From Diplodia intermedia (lineage: Eukaryota; Ascomycota; Dothideomycetes; Botryosphaeriales; Botryosphaeriaceae): DNA of 64,000 nt. Location of the stretch: NCBI GenBank assembly GCA_021495925.1, contig JAKEKT010000018.1, positions 372,001 to 436,000 on the forward strand, read 5' to 3'. The position numbers were made by a program, and so were the translations under genes. The notes beneath the pieces were generated by a model, which saw only the letters and a list, made by a program, of their open reading frames with translations, had not been told where the DNA came from and did no database searches. Within the stretch, counting starts at the first letter, position 1. Each line of letters starts with the position of its first letter. This document shows positions 44,622-55,366 of the stretch, in pieces.

Positions 44622-45209
44622 CGTGGGAGCTACAGGGGACGGATTGAGAGCCGGTGCGAGTAGGATTGGAGCTGTGGAACGCCTCCGAGCAGCTCGTTCG
44701 TAGCTATTAAGACATGGCGATGACTTCTACGCGCAGCGGAGTCGGCTGCGTTTGGAGCCGCCAATGCGGCGGCGGTACGATTGACAGGGAACGGAAGGCA
44801 TGATCAGAGCAGCGAGCAGCTGGGATTGGGCGACGGTGGAGATGAGCTTCCTGTTGCGGTGCAGGCTGGAGGTGGCCTTGGGAGGGGGAGGGACGAGAGC
44901 TGCAGGCCGCCCACGAGTCGAGCGCTGGAGACGTGATTGGCCAGAGCTCCCTGGCTGTTTCTGCAGGAGACGTCGAGGCGGCGGCGGCGTGGTCGGTCCC
45001 GTCGGAAGCTCCGAGTCGAAGGTCATCTCAGCTGAGGGGCTGTTTTGCCCATGCCACGATGCGTGAAGAGATGTGAGGTGCGAGAAAGCGTGGTGCGAGG
45101 GGCAGCTGCGGGATTGCCGCACGAGGGAAGCCGAGGCGTGTTCGTCACAGGCGCACATCTTCTCCCAGCATGTAGCAACACAAACCTCGCGAAGTGTTAA
45201 AGCAACACA
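44622..45209. other. Divergent intergenic region, phytase-like / GNAT
   Basis: 588 bp between start codons, GC-rich. No TATA box or coding signal that I trust. Confidence 0.5.
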
Positions 45210-45854
45210 ATGACCTCTATTACCCCCAATTTCAATGCCTCACCTCCCGCCCCTGCGACCCCCACAGCGCCGTCACCCAGCGGCAGTTCCCTCAGGCCCG
45301 AATACACGGTGACGGTGCGCCCCGCCCGCACGCCAGACGAGCTACGCTCGACCGCCGACCTCTTCCGCGACTACGCCGCGTGGCTGGACATCGACCTGTC
45401 CTTCCAGTCCTTCGAGGCCGAGCTGGCGTCGCTGCCGGGGAAATACGCGCCCGAGAATGGCGGGGAGATACTGCTGGCATACTTGAACGACGACGAGGGA
45501 GAGGGGCAGCAGCCCATCGGGTGCATCGCTCTGCGCGACATAACAGGTGTCGTCGACGCTCTTAGACTGTCGACGCAGCAGCACCGCCGGACTGGCGAGT
45601 TCAAGCGGCTGTACGTACTGCCCACGGGGCGGTCGCTTGGGGTCGGCAACGCCCTGGTCGAGCGGGCCTTGCAAGTTGCTAGAGACCAGGGCTATGCTGA
45701 AGTCCTCCTCGACACGCTCCCGCGCATGCAGGGTGCTTTGAAGCTGTACAGGAGACATGGTTTCACCGAGACGGAGAAGTACTACGACACCGACCTGGAG
45801 GGCACCATCTTCATGAGTCGCTCGTTCAGCATGTGTAACGAGGAACATGCATGA
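45210..45854 (+). CDS. GNAT family N-acetyltransferase
   Basis: Single exon, 214 aa. A Pro/Ser-rich N-terminus is followed by a GNAT fold: VTVRPARTPDELRSTADLF (strand 1, helix 1), LAYLNDDEGEGQQPIGCIALRDI (strand 4), EFKRLYVLPTGRSLGVGNALVERAL carrying the acetyl-CoA pyrophosphate loop (here GRSLGVG, a variant of R/Q-x-x-G-x-G/A), YAEVLLDTLPRMQGALKLYRRHGF and the final strand EGTIFMSRSF. The layout matches small bacterial-type GNATs that acetylate amino acids or small amines. No targeting signal; probably cytosolic. Substrate unknown. Confidence 0.88.
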   Translation: MTSITPNFNASPPAPATPTAPSPSGSSLRPEYTVTVRPARTPDELRSTADLFRDYAAWLDIDLSFQSFEAELASLPGKYAPENGGEILLAYLNDDEGEGQQPIGCIALRDITGVVDALRLSTQQHRRTGEFKRLYVLPTGRSLGVGNALVERALQVARDQGYAEVLLDTLPRMQGALKLYRRHGFTETEKYYDTDLEGTIFMSRSFSMCNEEHA

Positions 45855-46084
45855 AGAGCACGAGATGCTAAAGAAGTACAGAACGTGGCACAATATCACA
45901 GCGGCGCAGTTGCAGAATACCAAGTGTGTTTCGTTTGATGCGGACTAGGCTATGGCAGGCCTGAGCCCTCGGACCTCATCTCATGTCGTTTTCCAGAACA
46001 CGAATGCAATCCTTCCCCCTTTGTCATCAACCTCCGAATGCATCTCAGCCCTCCGGTTCGGTCATGGCGGGAGCACGTCGTCGT

Positions 46085-46517
46085 TTAGACTGCGAGGATT
46101 CTGTTAGCCGCTGCTCGGAGCAATCCATTGTCGAGGCGTCTTACCGTAGACGAAACGGCCATCGTGGTTCTCGATACGCTCCGAGAGGTTGACGTCACGG
46201 GCGTACTCCTCGCCCTCGACGGACTTGAGGAAGGTGCGGAGGACGGGAACCTGACCGCCACCCTCGATGGAGAAGGTGACGTTCTCAGCCGAGTGAGAGA
46301 AGTCGCGGCCGTCCCAGTGGATCATGCCTGGGTCATGTCAGCATCGAGGACTCAACCATGGGTTGGCATCAGGGGCACACTGACCGTCCTGGTTGCCCAG
46401 GTGGTGGTTGAGGTCGATCTCAGCATCCCTCCACTCGCCGCCCTCGGTGCGGAGACGGGCACGGAGGATGTGGTTGTCGTCGATGCGGATGTCCTCGGCG
46501 GAAAGGTGGAAAGACAT
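46085..46517 (-). CDS. CVNH (cyanovirin-N homology) domain protein
   Basis: Start ATG at 46517. Exons 46385-46517, 46145-46327 and 46085-46089; introns 57 and 55 nt; about 106 aa, the usual length of single-domain fungal CVNH proteins. The last coding exon holds only five bases (TC TAA), yet it gives the expected ending FVYV. Sequence tandem-repeat halves: SFHLSAEDIRIDDNHILRARL / EWRDAEIDLNHHLGNQDG and FSHSAENVTFSIEGG / RDVNLSERIENHDGRF. CVNH folds bind mannose- or other sugar-containing glycans. There is no signal peptide and no cysteines are visible, so the disulphides of cyanovirin are absent, as is usual in fungi. Role unknown. Confidence 0.92.
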
Positions 46518-48344
46518 GGTGTCTGAGTGTGTGTGGGTGGGTTGGAAAGCGTTGGAAGTGGTTGGGTGTAGAGGCAGTGGTGAGCGCAGCTGAAGAAGAA
46601 AGGGAGGGGAGGAAGAGGAGCTGCGGACGGCTTTATGTAGGCCCTCGCAGCAGCGCAGCAAGGTGGCACGGTGGCAGCTCAGCTCAGGGTCCCCGTGCCC
46701 CTCTTTCCCGACAGGGTAGGAAGCTTCCGAGACACTCACTGGCAACCCCGCTGACGCCATGCTCCAAGCACGGGGCTCCACCTTGCCACTGCGTTGCACG
46801 CGCGTGTCTGGCGGCGGCGGCGGCAACCGTAAAGCTCCGTGAGGGCTCCCAGCCTCTGGATGCTGCGCCTTGCGAGGCTGGAGCTGCGCTGGTCCAATGC
46901 GAATCCAGAACGTGGACCGTCGAGATCGCAGCCATGGCCCCACATATTGTATCAGCCTCACGCCGGTGTGGGGAATGACGAGTCTATTTCCAACGCTTCC
47001 AGAACCGCCGGGATTGCCAGCGCAGCTCCGCGACTGGCGGCCAGGCCAGATGCCATTCCTCTCCACACGGATGCCGGCACCAGCCAGTTGCACAGCCAAG
47101 CGCTGGTAGGCCACGGGCGACGCGCGAAGGCAGACCTGAAGCAGCACCCTGGGCTCGGCGGCCGGGTATTCGGCCATTCCCCGAGACGATGTCAGCGGCT
47201 AAACCTTGGGGAGCTTTGAGTGATCCAATACGAGCTGGCTTGGAGCTGCTCCTGGGCCGTCTGGCGCCAGCGACGCTTGCGGGCAGGGAAACGGCCTCAT
47301 GGGGCGTGCACCGTGAACGAGACCCTGAGAGTGTGATGGACAGGCAAGCTGCGTCGAGCATTGAGCGAGTTTTGACATGTGCAAGCGCTGGATGGCCACC
47401 TTGTTGGATGTGGTGAGGTGCAGTGCCGCAGTTCCGCTGGCAGCCCCACATCGCCCCGCCGTCGTCTGTGGCTGTTGTGCCTGATCCTGTGGCCCTCACC
47501 GCATCGTCATCGTCATGCATATCGAAATACCTTGTCCGCGGGGCTCTCTTTGATGAAAGCGGCGTCCAGTCTTCATGGATGGACGGTTGGGTTCGGAATC
47601 CGGCGTGCCCCTCATCATCGAGATTGGGGAAGCTACGGCACCCTAGTCTTTGTGGCTCAAGGGATGAAGCCCGAGCCGCGCGCGCTGAAGCTTCTTTATT
47701 ACGTGCCAGAAATGCCGCAATTCGCCGTGGCAGTGTAGCTGGCCGTCCCGCTCGTGCTCACGTTTCATTATTACAAGCTTTCCGGCATGGATTGCGAGCC
47801 ATTATTCCAAGCCCTCATCCATTTATGCTAACACGGGAGATGATTGGTCAGGCTGTAGTTAGCTGAGCGGGCGGGGTTTTCACCGGGCGCTAACGTTGAT
47901 GGTTTAGACTCCGCTCCCGCCCGTTACTTGATGGTAGAGAATCAAGTGTTGGAATCAAGACGGAATTTCCGCATCATTTTTGTACGTTCTTATATGCCAA
48001 TCCCACCTCTCTTACGGCTAGGAATTCTTCGAGTTCACCATGTAAGAGATGTACGAGAACTCAAAGTGTAGTGCCTGGGATATTTACGGAATAGCTCCCG
48101 CATGTCTTCCGTTTGTACATTATGCAGGGTCAAGACGGAATGACAGATCTTGGGCTGGAAACCCAATTCCAACGGCTTGCTCATCATTCGCAACAATTGA
48201 ACCCGGGGACGTTGACATTGCTGCCACAAGGTGCGGAAGTCGCTTAGTCATGGGCGCCGCAACCAACGTCACTCGCAGAAATTATTTCCCCAACTCATCC
48301 AACACCAACATCCCACCCACCCCCGTCCGTTCCTTACATCCGCA
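46518..48344. other. Long intergenic region, CVNH / probable mitochondrial protein
   Basis: 1.8 kb between divergent genes. Several GC-rich open frames of 60-150 residues overlap on both strands but none shows a domain, signal peptide or conserved-looking block. The part from about 47900 to 48200 is AT-richer. Confidence 0.45.
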
Positions 48345-49316
48345 ATGGCTTCCCGGCTGCTACCACGGTCGTTCCAATCCCGCCTCACCACCCTCGCGCC
48401 CTCACGCAGCATAAGCTCCAGCAGCGCCCGCGCCGCCCGCCATCGCCGTCCCACCAACACCACCGCTCCACGAACCTCGTCGCGCACACCACCACCACCA
48501 CCACCCACCTCCACCAGACTCCCACACCAGGGGACCGGCGGCGCCCAGCACAATGCCGGCTCCGGCACCGGCCCCAACCTCCTCGACCCAGACGACCCGC
48601 TCAACCTCAAAAAGCCGCGCGGCGGCGGCGGCGCTGCGGACGACGAGCCGGTGATCCGGTTCTTCGAGCAAGACGTGTCGGAGATGGGCAAGACGGCGCC
48701 GCGGCCGGTCAGCCGGGCGCGCATGGACGCCGACGAGCGCGCGTACGAGGCGCTGTGGCAGAAGATTGCGCGGCTGGAGCGCGAGATCGCCGACATCGAG
48801 GGCGGCGACGACGCCGAGCTGGACGCGACCCTCATGCGCCTGCGCGCCATCGAGCGCCGCGGCGGCGACCTCGACATCAACGAGCTGCACTCGCTCGACG
48901 TCGGCGACGCTGTTGATATGTTGGCGGATGCGGAGCCCGACGCGGTCAGGGCGCAGTTGGAGGCGTTGAGGGTGCCTGGCGAGGAGGTGCCTGGCAGGAG
49001 GGGCGAGGCTGTGGCGAGGCTGAATAATTGTTTGAGGCATGCGTTTCTTGCGACGCAGCCGAAACATAGGCCCGTCGTGAGGCTGGAGCTGTGGAAGGCG
49101 TATAAGCGCGCCAAGTTGCATTGCCCGGGCGTGCTGGGCGCCATTCCGGACCCCGCGTGGGATATGCTGTTTTACACCCAGGCGGTGCGGTGGAAGAGCA
49201 ATGAGAAGAGGGAGGAGCATGTGGCTGAGTTGCTGGAGGATATGAAGAGCGTGGGCATGGATGGGCCGCCGACGAGCCCGCCCGACCGCAAGGGGGAGGA
49301 GACTTTGGTTGACTGA
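48345..49316 (+). CDS. Unrecognised protein with probable mitochondrial presequence
   Basis: Single exon, about 323 aa from ATG at 48345; the frame is open upstream to 48231 but that extension looks like leader. The N-terminus MASRLLPRSFQSRLTTLAPSRS is Arg/Ser/Leu-rich without acidic residues, as in mitochondrial presequences. A disordered Pro/Thr region (SRTPPPPPPTST) follows, then a helical domain: EPVIRFFEQDVSEMG, RAYEALWQKIARLEREIADIEGG (coiled-coil-like), and C-terminal RLELWKAYKRAKLHCPGVLGAIPDPAWDMLFYTQAVRW. The last block resembles uncharacterised fungal mitochondrial proteins that I cannot name with confidence. No catalytic motif visible. Confidence 0.7.
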   Translation: MASRLLPRSFQSRLTTLAPSRSISSSSARAARHRRPTNTTAPRTSSRTPPPPPPTSTRLPHQGTGGAQHNAGSGTGPNLLDPDDPLNLKKPRGGGGAADDEPVIRFFEQDVSEMGKTAPRPVSRARMDADERAYEALWQKIARLEREIADIEGGDDAELDATLMRLRAIERRGGDLDINELHSLDVGDAVDMLADAEPDAVRAQLEALRVPGEEVPGRRGEAVARLNNCLRHAFLATQPKHRPVVRLELWKAYKRAKLHCPGVLGAIPDPAWDMLFYTQAVRWKSNEKREEHVAELLEDMKSVGMDGPPTSPPDRKGEETLVD

Positions 49317-49995
49317 AGAGAGCCGTTGGAGAACGGGTCATGGGAAATCTCCACTCACATCGGACTGACTGAAACTGGCTGTGGGAAAACTCCAACATCC
49401 CCCAAGAGCGGGCAAGCATCGCTGAGGAATCGACTGGATGCAAATGCTCTCCGGAGAAGAACATTATGCTCGAGCAACGACACCTTTTCTTGGGTGTTCG
49501 GGAAGTGAGTTGCTTCGACATATACAGGTCTGCTCATGCAGTAGCGCAATGCTGGATTGTTTGAGTATTGCGACGTTGCTAGCGTCCGCAGGAGCAGTTC
49601 GACGCTCTCTGCAGGGGCGTAGTCGCCTCAAGAATCGTCACTCTTCTCCGCCACTTGAGTCTGAGGAATCTACTCTGCATAGCAGCTGAAGATGGTAAAA
49701 TGGGTTCCCGTTCGGTCAAAAAGACATGTGAGCACTTCAAGGAGGAACAGAATAAAGAGAACAGCAGATATGTAGAAAGACATAATTTTCTCAAGGCATC
49801 GGCTCTAGGGACGCCCAAACTACTCATACAAATTACCATGGCCCAGACAAGAAGAAGGAAAGAAGAAGAAGAAGCCAAATCTTAAACGCTTGCAACAAAA
49901 CGACAGGCTCCATCGTACCAGCGACGAGAATTGTGAGCGAAAGCGACCGCTAGAATAAAGAAAGAGCGCCCCTTTAATCGAACAAGAACCCTCCC
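49317..49995. other. Convergent intergenic region
   Basis: 679 bp between two stop codons, A-rich near 49845-49880. No coding signal. Confidence 0.5.
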
Positions 49996-52687
49996 TCAAG
50001 CAACAAACGGCCTGGTGTTGAGCGTACTGCCAAAGCTGTTGAAGTTGTCAAAGCCGTAGTCCCTGCCGTTGTTCGTCGGTGTCATGGTCGTCATGGTCGT
50101 AGGCCACCGCACCCTCACGCCCATGGGCTGCAGCACGAGGAAGCTATCCGTGTCCGCCAACGACGAATCCAGGGAGTCGGGACTCCATGCGCGGCCAGCA
50201 GTCGTGTCGGTGACGGTGGCAGTCGAGGCCCGCGAAGCGACGGGCTCACCATCGGCGCCGACACCACCGCTGCCGTACGCGCTGTCAGCACGGAACGACA
50301 TGCCGTCGCTGCTGCTCATGCTGGCGTCCCAGTCGACGAAGTCCTGACCACCAGCCGCGGCGGTGAACGCCCATTCATCCCACAGCGACGACGAGAACTC
50401 GGGAGACGTCCCGCCGCCGACGCCGTCCTCCCCCATCAACGTCGTCGGCGAAGCCGTCATCACCGACTCGACGTACCCACCGCTGCCGCCATCACCACCA
50501 ACAGCGCCGTAGCCTTCAAACAGCAGCGAACCACTACCAGCATCCCCCTCCTCTCCCTCTTCCTCCTCACCACCACCACCAACATAATCCACGCACCCCG
50601 CCGTAAACCACTTCCCCAACCACCCCACCCTCTCAGCGCTCCAATCGTTATTATTGTTATTAGTGGAGCCGCCAACGCCGCCATTCCTCTCGAACATGCG
50701 CCCCGCGATGACGCCCTCCCCAGCCGGACGACCGCCTCCGCCGCCGGAATGGCTGCTGCCGCTGCTGCTTCCCTCGGTCAGCTCCTCCAGGGCGCGCAGC
50801 ACCCAGCGCTGGCGCTCGGGTGCGCCCGCGTACACGCTGTGCGCGACGATCAGCCCGACGTCGATGTACATGGCGCCGAGCGGGCGCACCGCGCGCGCGT
50901 GCTCCCAGCTCATGCAGACGGAGCGGGCCATGCGGCGGATGTCGCGCTCGAGGGCGGCGATGCGTGGGGGTGGTGGTGGTGGTGATGGCGATGATGGCGA
51001 AAATGACGATGGTGGTGGCGGTGATGGTGTTGGGGAGGATGAGGCGGGCGAGGCGGTGGGAGAGGTGGTGGTGGTGGGGGAGGAGCCGTGATGGTTGTGA
51101 TGGTGGTGGTGGTGGTGATGGTGATTATGGTGGTGATGTTGGCCCCCACCGTGCCGGTGCAGGCCGACGATGATGGACGACGAGATCATCCGCATGTTCC
51201 AGAAGAACCACAGCACGAAGGCGACGCCCGCGTCGGCGAAGCGGTACGCCTCGGGCCACAGGTGCGCGTGCTCGGGCGCCGCCGCCACGCGCTGCACGCG
51301 CTGCGGGTCGGCCAGCGTCGCGTCGATGTACGGCTTCACCTCGTCGAGCATCCTGTGCAGGCTTTCGGCGCGGCGGAGCAGCGAGAGGCGGGTCGAGGCC
51401 GAGACGCTACTGCTGCTGTTGGCGAGGTGGGCGCGCACGTCGCGGGTGAGGGAGGGCAGCAGCGAGAGGGTGCGCGAGATCCTGAACATGGAGGCGCGCG
51501 GCTCCGTCACGCCCGTCGTGTCGAAGGCGACGGCCTGCCATTCGCGCGTCGCCAGGATGTCCTCTTTCCCGGTGAAGATGGCGTCAAGGCCCTGCAGGAG
51601 ATTGGTGGTCAGCCGCGCAAGGCTGAAGGTAGGGGAGGGAGGACGGGGGAACGTACCACGCCCACGGTAATGGCTCGCAGCAGGGCGCGCTCGAACGAGG
51701 AAGGGTTCTGGAATTCGTCGGGGCCCCTGAGCTCGAGGATGCGGGCGGCGCCGCCCAGGTGGGTGATGAAATTGCGGTTCGTGCCGCAGATTCCCGTTGC
51801 CTGGCTCGATCAGTCGGGTTGCAGGCGTTGGCGAATGCAGGGATACTCACATATGCTTCGGTGATTGCCAGGAGCACAGTCGCGCAGAGGGTCGACGTCG
51901 ACTTGACCTGGACCGGGTCCTGGATGGCGGCGTGGAGGCTCTTCAGGGCCTTGGCGTACAGCTGCGGGTTGATGGTGGTCTTGCTGTGCTTGCGGATGAT
52001 GGCGTCGTGCGTCGTCGTCAGGCAGGCCGTCGCGTCGTTCAACGCCGTCGTCGAGCCCAGCCTCCGGGGCACCTCGCCTATGAATGGCCCGAACAGCTTG
52101 ATCTGATTCGACGGGCCCGCTTCGTTGAGCGTGGCCACGAGCCTCGACGTCAAGATCTCGACGCCCGACAGCGGAAGCGGCTGCGGCAGGCCGCCGAACA
52201 CGCCTCTCTGCCGCTGCAGCTGCTTCCTCGCTCGGGCGTCCGGCGGAGATGGCAACTGGGCTCGTTGGTGTTTTGCTGGTGTGGGCTCGCCCTGCTGGTC
52301 GTCGCTGACAATCTTCATGGTGCTGAACATGGCCCCGCTCGTCGTCAGCTTGGTGCGGACGGTCTCGATGTCGGTGCACGGCGGCTTCTGGACATGGTGT
52401 TGTGTGGGCCGCTCACTGGGGGCAACGGCGGTGCGGATGGTGGTTTGGCGGGCGCGCTGGCGGGGCCCTTCGTCCATGAACTTCCCATGCGGGTTGGATG
52501 GACCGGGACACTCGCGACGGCTGCGGCGGCATTGCTGGCAGACGGGCCAGTTCTCGTCGCACTGTTCTCACGCTCGCGGGATGAGTACGCATGCGGCAGC
52601 AGACTAAGCGGCGGGCAAGGAGAGACTTACGCGGATCTTCCTCAACCTGCAAGTGGCACAGCCTTTGCTCTTGGGCACACCAACCAT
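49996..52687 (-). CDS. Zn2Cys6 transcription factor with polyhistidine tract
   Basis: Start ATG at 52687. Exons 52631-52687, 51851-52561, 51657-51800 and 49996-51591; introns 69, 50 and 65 nt; about 835 aa. The cluster C-AT-C-RLRKIR-C-DENWPV-C-QQ-C-RRSRRE-C is split by the first intron just before the third Cys, a common position in this class. The middle region (GEVPRRLGSTTALNDATACLTTTHDAI, QDPVQVKSTSTLCATVLLAITEAY, THLGGAARILELRGPDEF, FRISRTLSLLPSL) is the fungal-specific domain of the DUF3468-like type. After it lie a His/Asn run (about 51070-51150), Pro/Ser-rich and Gly-rich stretches, all likely disordered. A TATA box sits 128 bp upstream of the ATG. Targets unknown. Confidence 0.88.
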
Positions 52688-54795
52688 GCTTACACGTAGA
52701 GGAGAGAGTGTTTGCCCCTTGGCGGATGGTATAGAGTTTGCCGGCGGTGGAACGGTGAGATGCCTTTTGCGGCCGGGGGTTTCTGCTCCGGGCGACGGTT
52801 TGGGGGCCACGCGGTTTTATAGAGCTGGCCCAGCGTACAGGCTCGCGCATCTGCAATGCGAGCGAGCGCGAGCCCAGCAATGCCCCCCTTGGTGCTGCAC
52901 CCGCCGACATGGTTGACGCGATCTGTGGCACGCTTTCCCTCCACCACGCCCAGGCACCAGGCCGCAGCAGACCAGGGCCTGCATCGGCGCGGGCGATAGG
53001 GCTGATGATGCGCAGGGATGGCGAGCCACTGTCACCGCCTGCCCGCTCCGCAACGGCCGCGAGCACGCCAGGCGGAAAAGTCACCGTCCTTTGCATGATG
53101 GCATGGCGCGTGGGCTGCGGCCGCTTCGGCCTAGCGCTGGGGGGGATGCTGCGGCGAGGCCGGTGGGGGCCACAGAGGCTGCGAGCGATAAGGCTGACAG
53201 GCTGCAACAGCCTGCTCGTGACCCAGCTGCATGCGGCCATAAGCGACGGCATAGGCCGGGCGCCAGCGGCGGCGTGGCATGACCCCAGGCCGCGTGCAAG
53301 GTATAAAGAACGGCCGGGGCAGCGTGGAGCGTTGCGGGAGTTTGGCTCTCGAGGGATGCCTTTGCCTCGTAGGCGGCGACCCCGGCGGCCTCCCGGCTGC
53401 CTGCTCCTCGTCGGGCCGTGGCCTTGCACGTGCGAGACCGGATGGCCAGGATTCGGCGTGGCTGTGATGAGGATGCGCGCAGGAGAGATGATGACAAAGT
53501 GCAGAAGCAGCTAGGCCCCTGCATGTGTCTTCTGCTCGCTTCTGTCCACTGCGCGCAGCTGTCAAGACGGTAAGGTCGAGGGCAGGACATCACTGAGACG
53601 GTCCAGGCTGTTCGGCGGTTTCCTTGCGTCGGGGGCGCTGTAGCAGTCTTGCGTTGCAGGCGAGCGGGCGCGGGCGGCTGCAGACTGCGTCACTCGGTGA
53701 TTCGAGATGGAGCTGCAGCTGGCGGCTGCAATTGGCTGGCATCCTCCGGCACAGAGACAAAGGAAAGTAGGGCTCTCAGCTCGCTCACCGTCCGCGCTGG
53801 CGGGTCTGCATATAGGGCAGAGTCTTCGGCTGGGCTGTCTCACCGTGGACGTGGTACTGGGAGAGATGTGATGTGAGGTGATGCGATCGCGAGTGTCCAA
53901 CTCTGGCGGGCGAAGAGGCCGGCCGGTGGCTCCAGCTCCTCGCCGTCATCATCACTCTCTGCTGCTGCGGTCCGATCAACCGTATCAAGCAGGGCAATAA
54001 GATTAGTGATAGCAACTGCGACGATAATGACGCCACGACGCCATCTGCCAGGCCACGACCCGGCGATGACTCTTGCGCCGGCCCGATACAGAGAACCCTC
54101 CAGCCCTCCAGATCGTCGTCTAGCGCGGTGCTTGTTTCCCCAGCTTCCATGCTGCTGCGCAAATGTCGTCCTGCCCGTGCGCTGTTCTCGTCATTATTGC
54201 ACTGCTCCTGGTCGAGGACTACTGGTGCGCAGCGTGGCAGCAGAGCCAGCGTGCAGTGGCCCAATTGCACGGCCTCGGCGCCCGTCATTCAATCGCTCCT
54301 TTGCTCTGTCATTGCTCGCTAGCCCTTCTGCTTCCGGCCTAGACGGCAGCCAACGAGGCTAGGGCGCACAGTGAGGGTCATACGCCGCGGGAGCACGAGT
54401 GTCGACGGCCAAGGTCCGACCAAAGGCGGGGTTCCCAGCTAGCTAGAAGGAGTCGTCCAAGCCCTCGTCCAGCTGGATGGCACGACCCCCGACTCCTTTG
54501 GCGCATCGCCGGCTTGAGATGATCAAATAAAGCGGGTGCTGCTTAATAGAGCGAGTCCAGCAATAAAGAGTCACCTCACCTTCACCCATCATCCATCCCG
54601 CCCCTCCCCCCGTCCGTGCCTGTAGATCCTCCGCATTCTCGCCGCACACTGACTCGCTCCTCTTCTTCCCCCCTCTCCTCCCGACATCGTCGCACCCGGC
54701 TCCTACATCCGCGCCCACTTCCGCCCGTCGCGCAGTGCTCCAACTCGTCGAACCCCTGTCAACCGCCGCACCGCATCGCCCGACACACGTCCAAG
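52688..54795. other. Long gene-free region upstream of the defensin-like gene
   Basis: 2.1 kb between divergent genes. Holds the TATA box at 52815 and, on the right, about 270 bp without ATG and rich in C/T directly before the defensin-like start codon (likely leader). Overlapping open frames up to ~340 residues (for example 52413-53429, minus strand) are GC-biased, low-complexity and featureless. No repeats or transposon ends seen. Confidence 0.45.
52815..52822 (-). promoter_or_regulatory. TATA box of the second Zn2Cys6 gene
   Basis: CTATAAAA on the minus strand, 128 bp upstream of the ATG at 52687. Confidence 0.45.
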
Positions 54796-55366
54796 ATGCG
54801 CTCCTTCGACGTCGCGCGCGCTCTCGCAGCGCTGCTTTTCTTCTTCGCCGCCCTCACCGCTTCGCTCCCCATGCCCACCACCCTCCCGCCCTTGCGCAAC
54901 CTCCCGCGCGCCTCCAAGGGCCAAATCGACTACACGCGCGAGATCCTGGAGCCCATCCTCTGCCCCGCCGCAGGCACCGGCGCGTGCGATGCCCAGTGCG
55001 GCCAACACGCCGCCGGACTGACGGGCAGATGCGACCAGAACGGGTGAGTGCGCTGCGCTCCCTCCCTCGCTGCTTCTTTGTCCTTTGCAACTTCTGAGAG
55101 CGGCTGCGCTGTTGTGTCTTGTCTTTGTTGAAAAAGCTGTCGAGAGGTCTCTTGTCGAGCCTGCGGCTGGTTGCATCATTGCGCGCGCGAAAGGATACCG
55201 GTGCCCTCACTTGATCACTTCATCGGACTTGATTCTCTCCAGTCGTTTCGATGTTTGATCAGCTTCAAATTGGATAGCCCGCTGACGGATTCCTCACAGC
55301 AATTGCGTCTGCGCCGATGGCCAAGGACCGGTTCGTCAGACCGGCGGCCTGCACGCGCAGTCTTGA
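54796..55366 (+). CDS. Secreted defensin-like peptide precursor (CS-alpha-beta cysteine pattern)
   Basis: Exons 54796-55043 and 55300-55366 with a 256-nt GT-AG intron (GTGAGT donor, GCTGAC branch at about 55281, CACAG acceptor); 104 aa. Signal peptide MRSFDVARALAALLFFFAALTASLP, a ~30-residue propeptide-like segment, then six cysteines at residues 56, 64, 68, 79, 85 and 87: C-x7-C-x3-C-x10-C-x5-C-x1-C. This is the CxxxC...CxC spacing of cysteine-stabilised alpha-beta defensins, and GRC-DQNGN-C matches the gamma-core GxC-x(3-9)-C. The last two Cys come from exon 2; reading through the intron stops at once (GGG TGA), leaving four Cys. Fungal defensin-like peptides of this kind (plectasin is the model) act on bacteria; activity here is inferred. 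A ~17-residue tail follows the last Cys. Confidence 0.72.
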
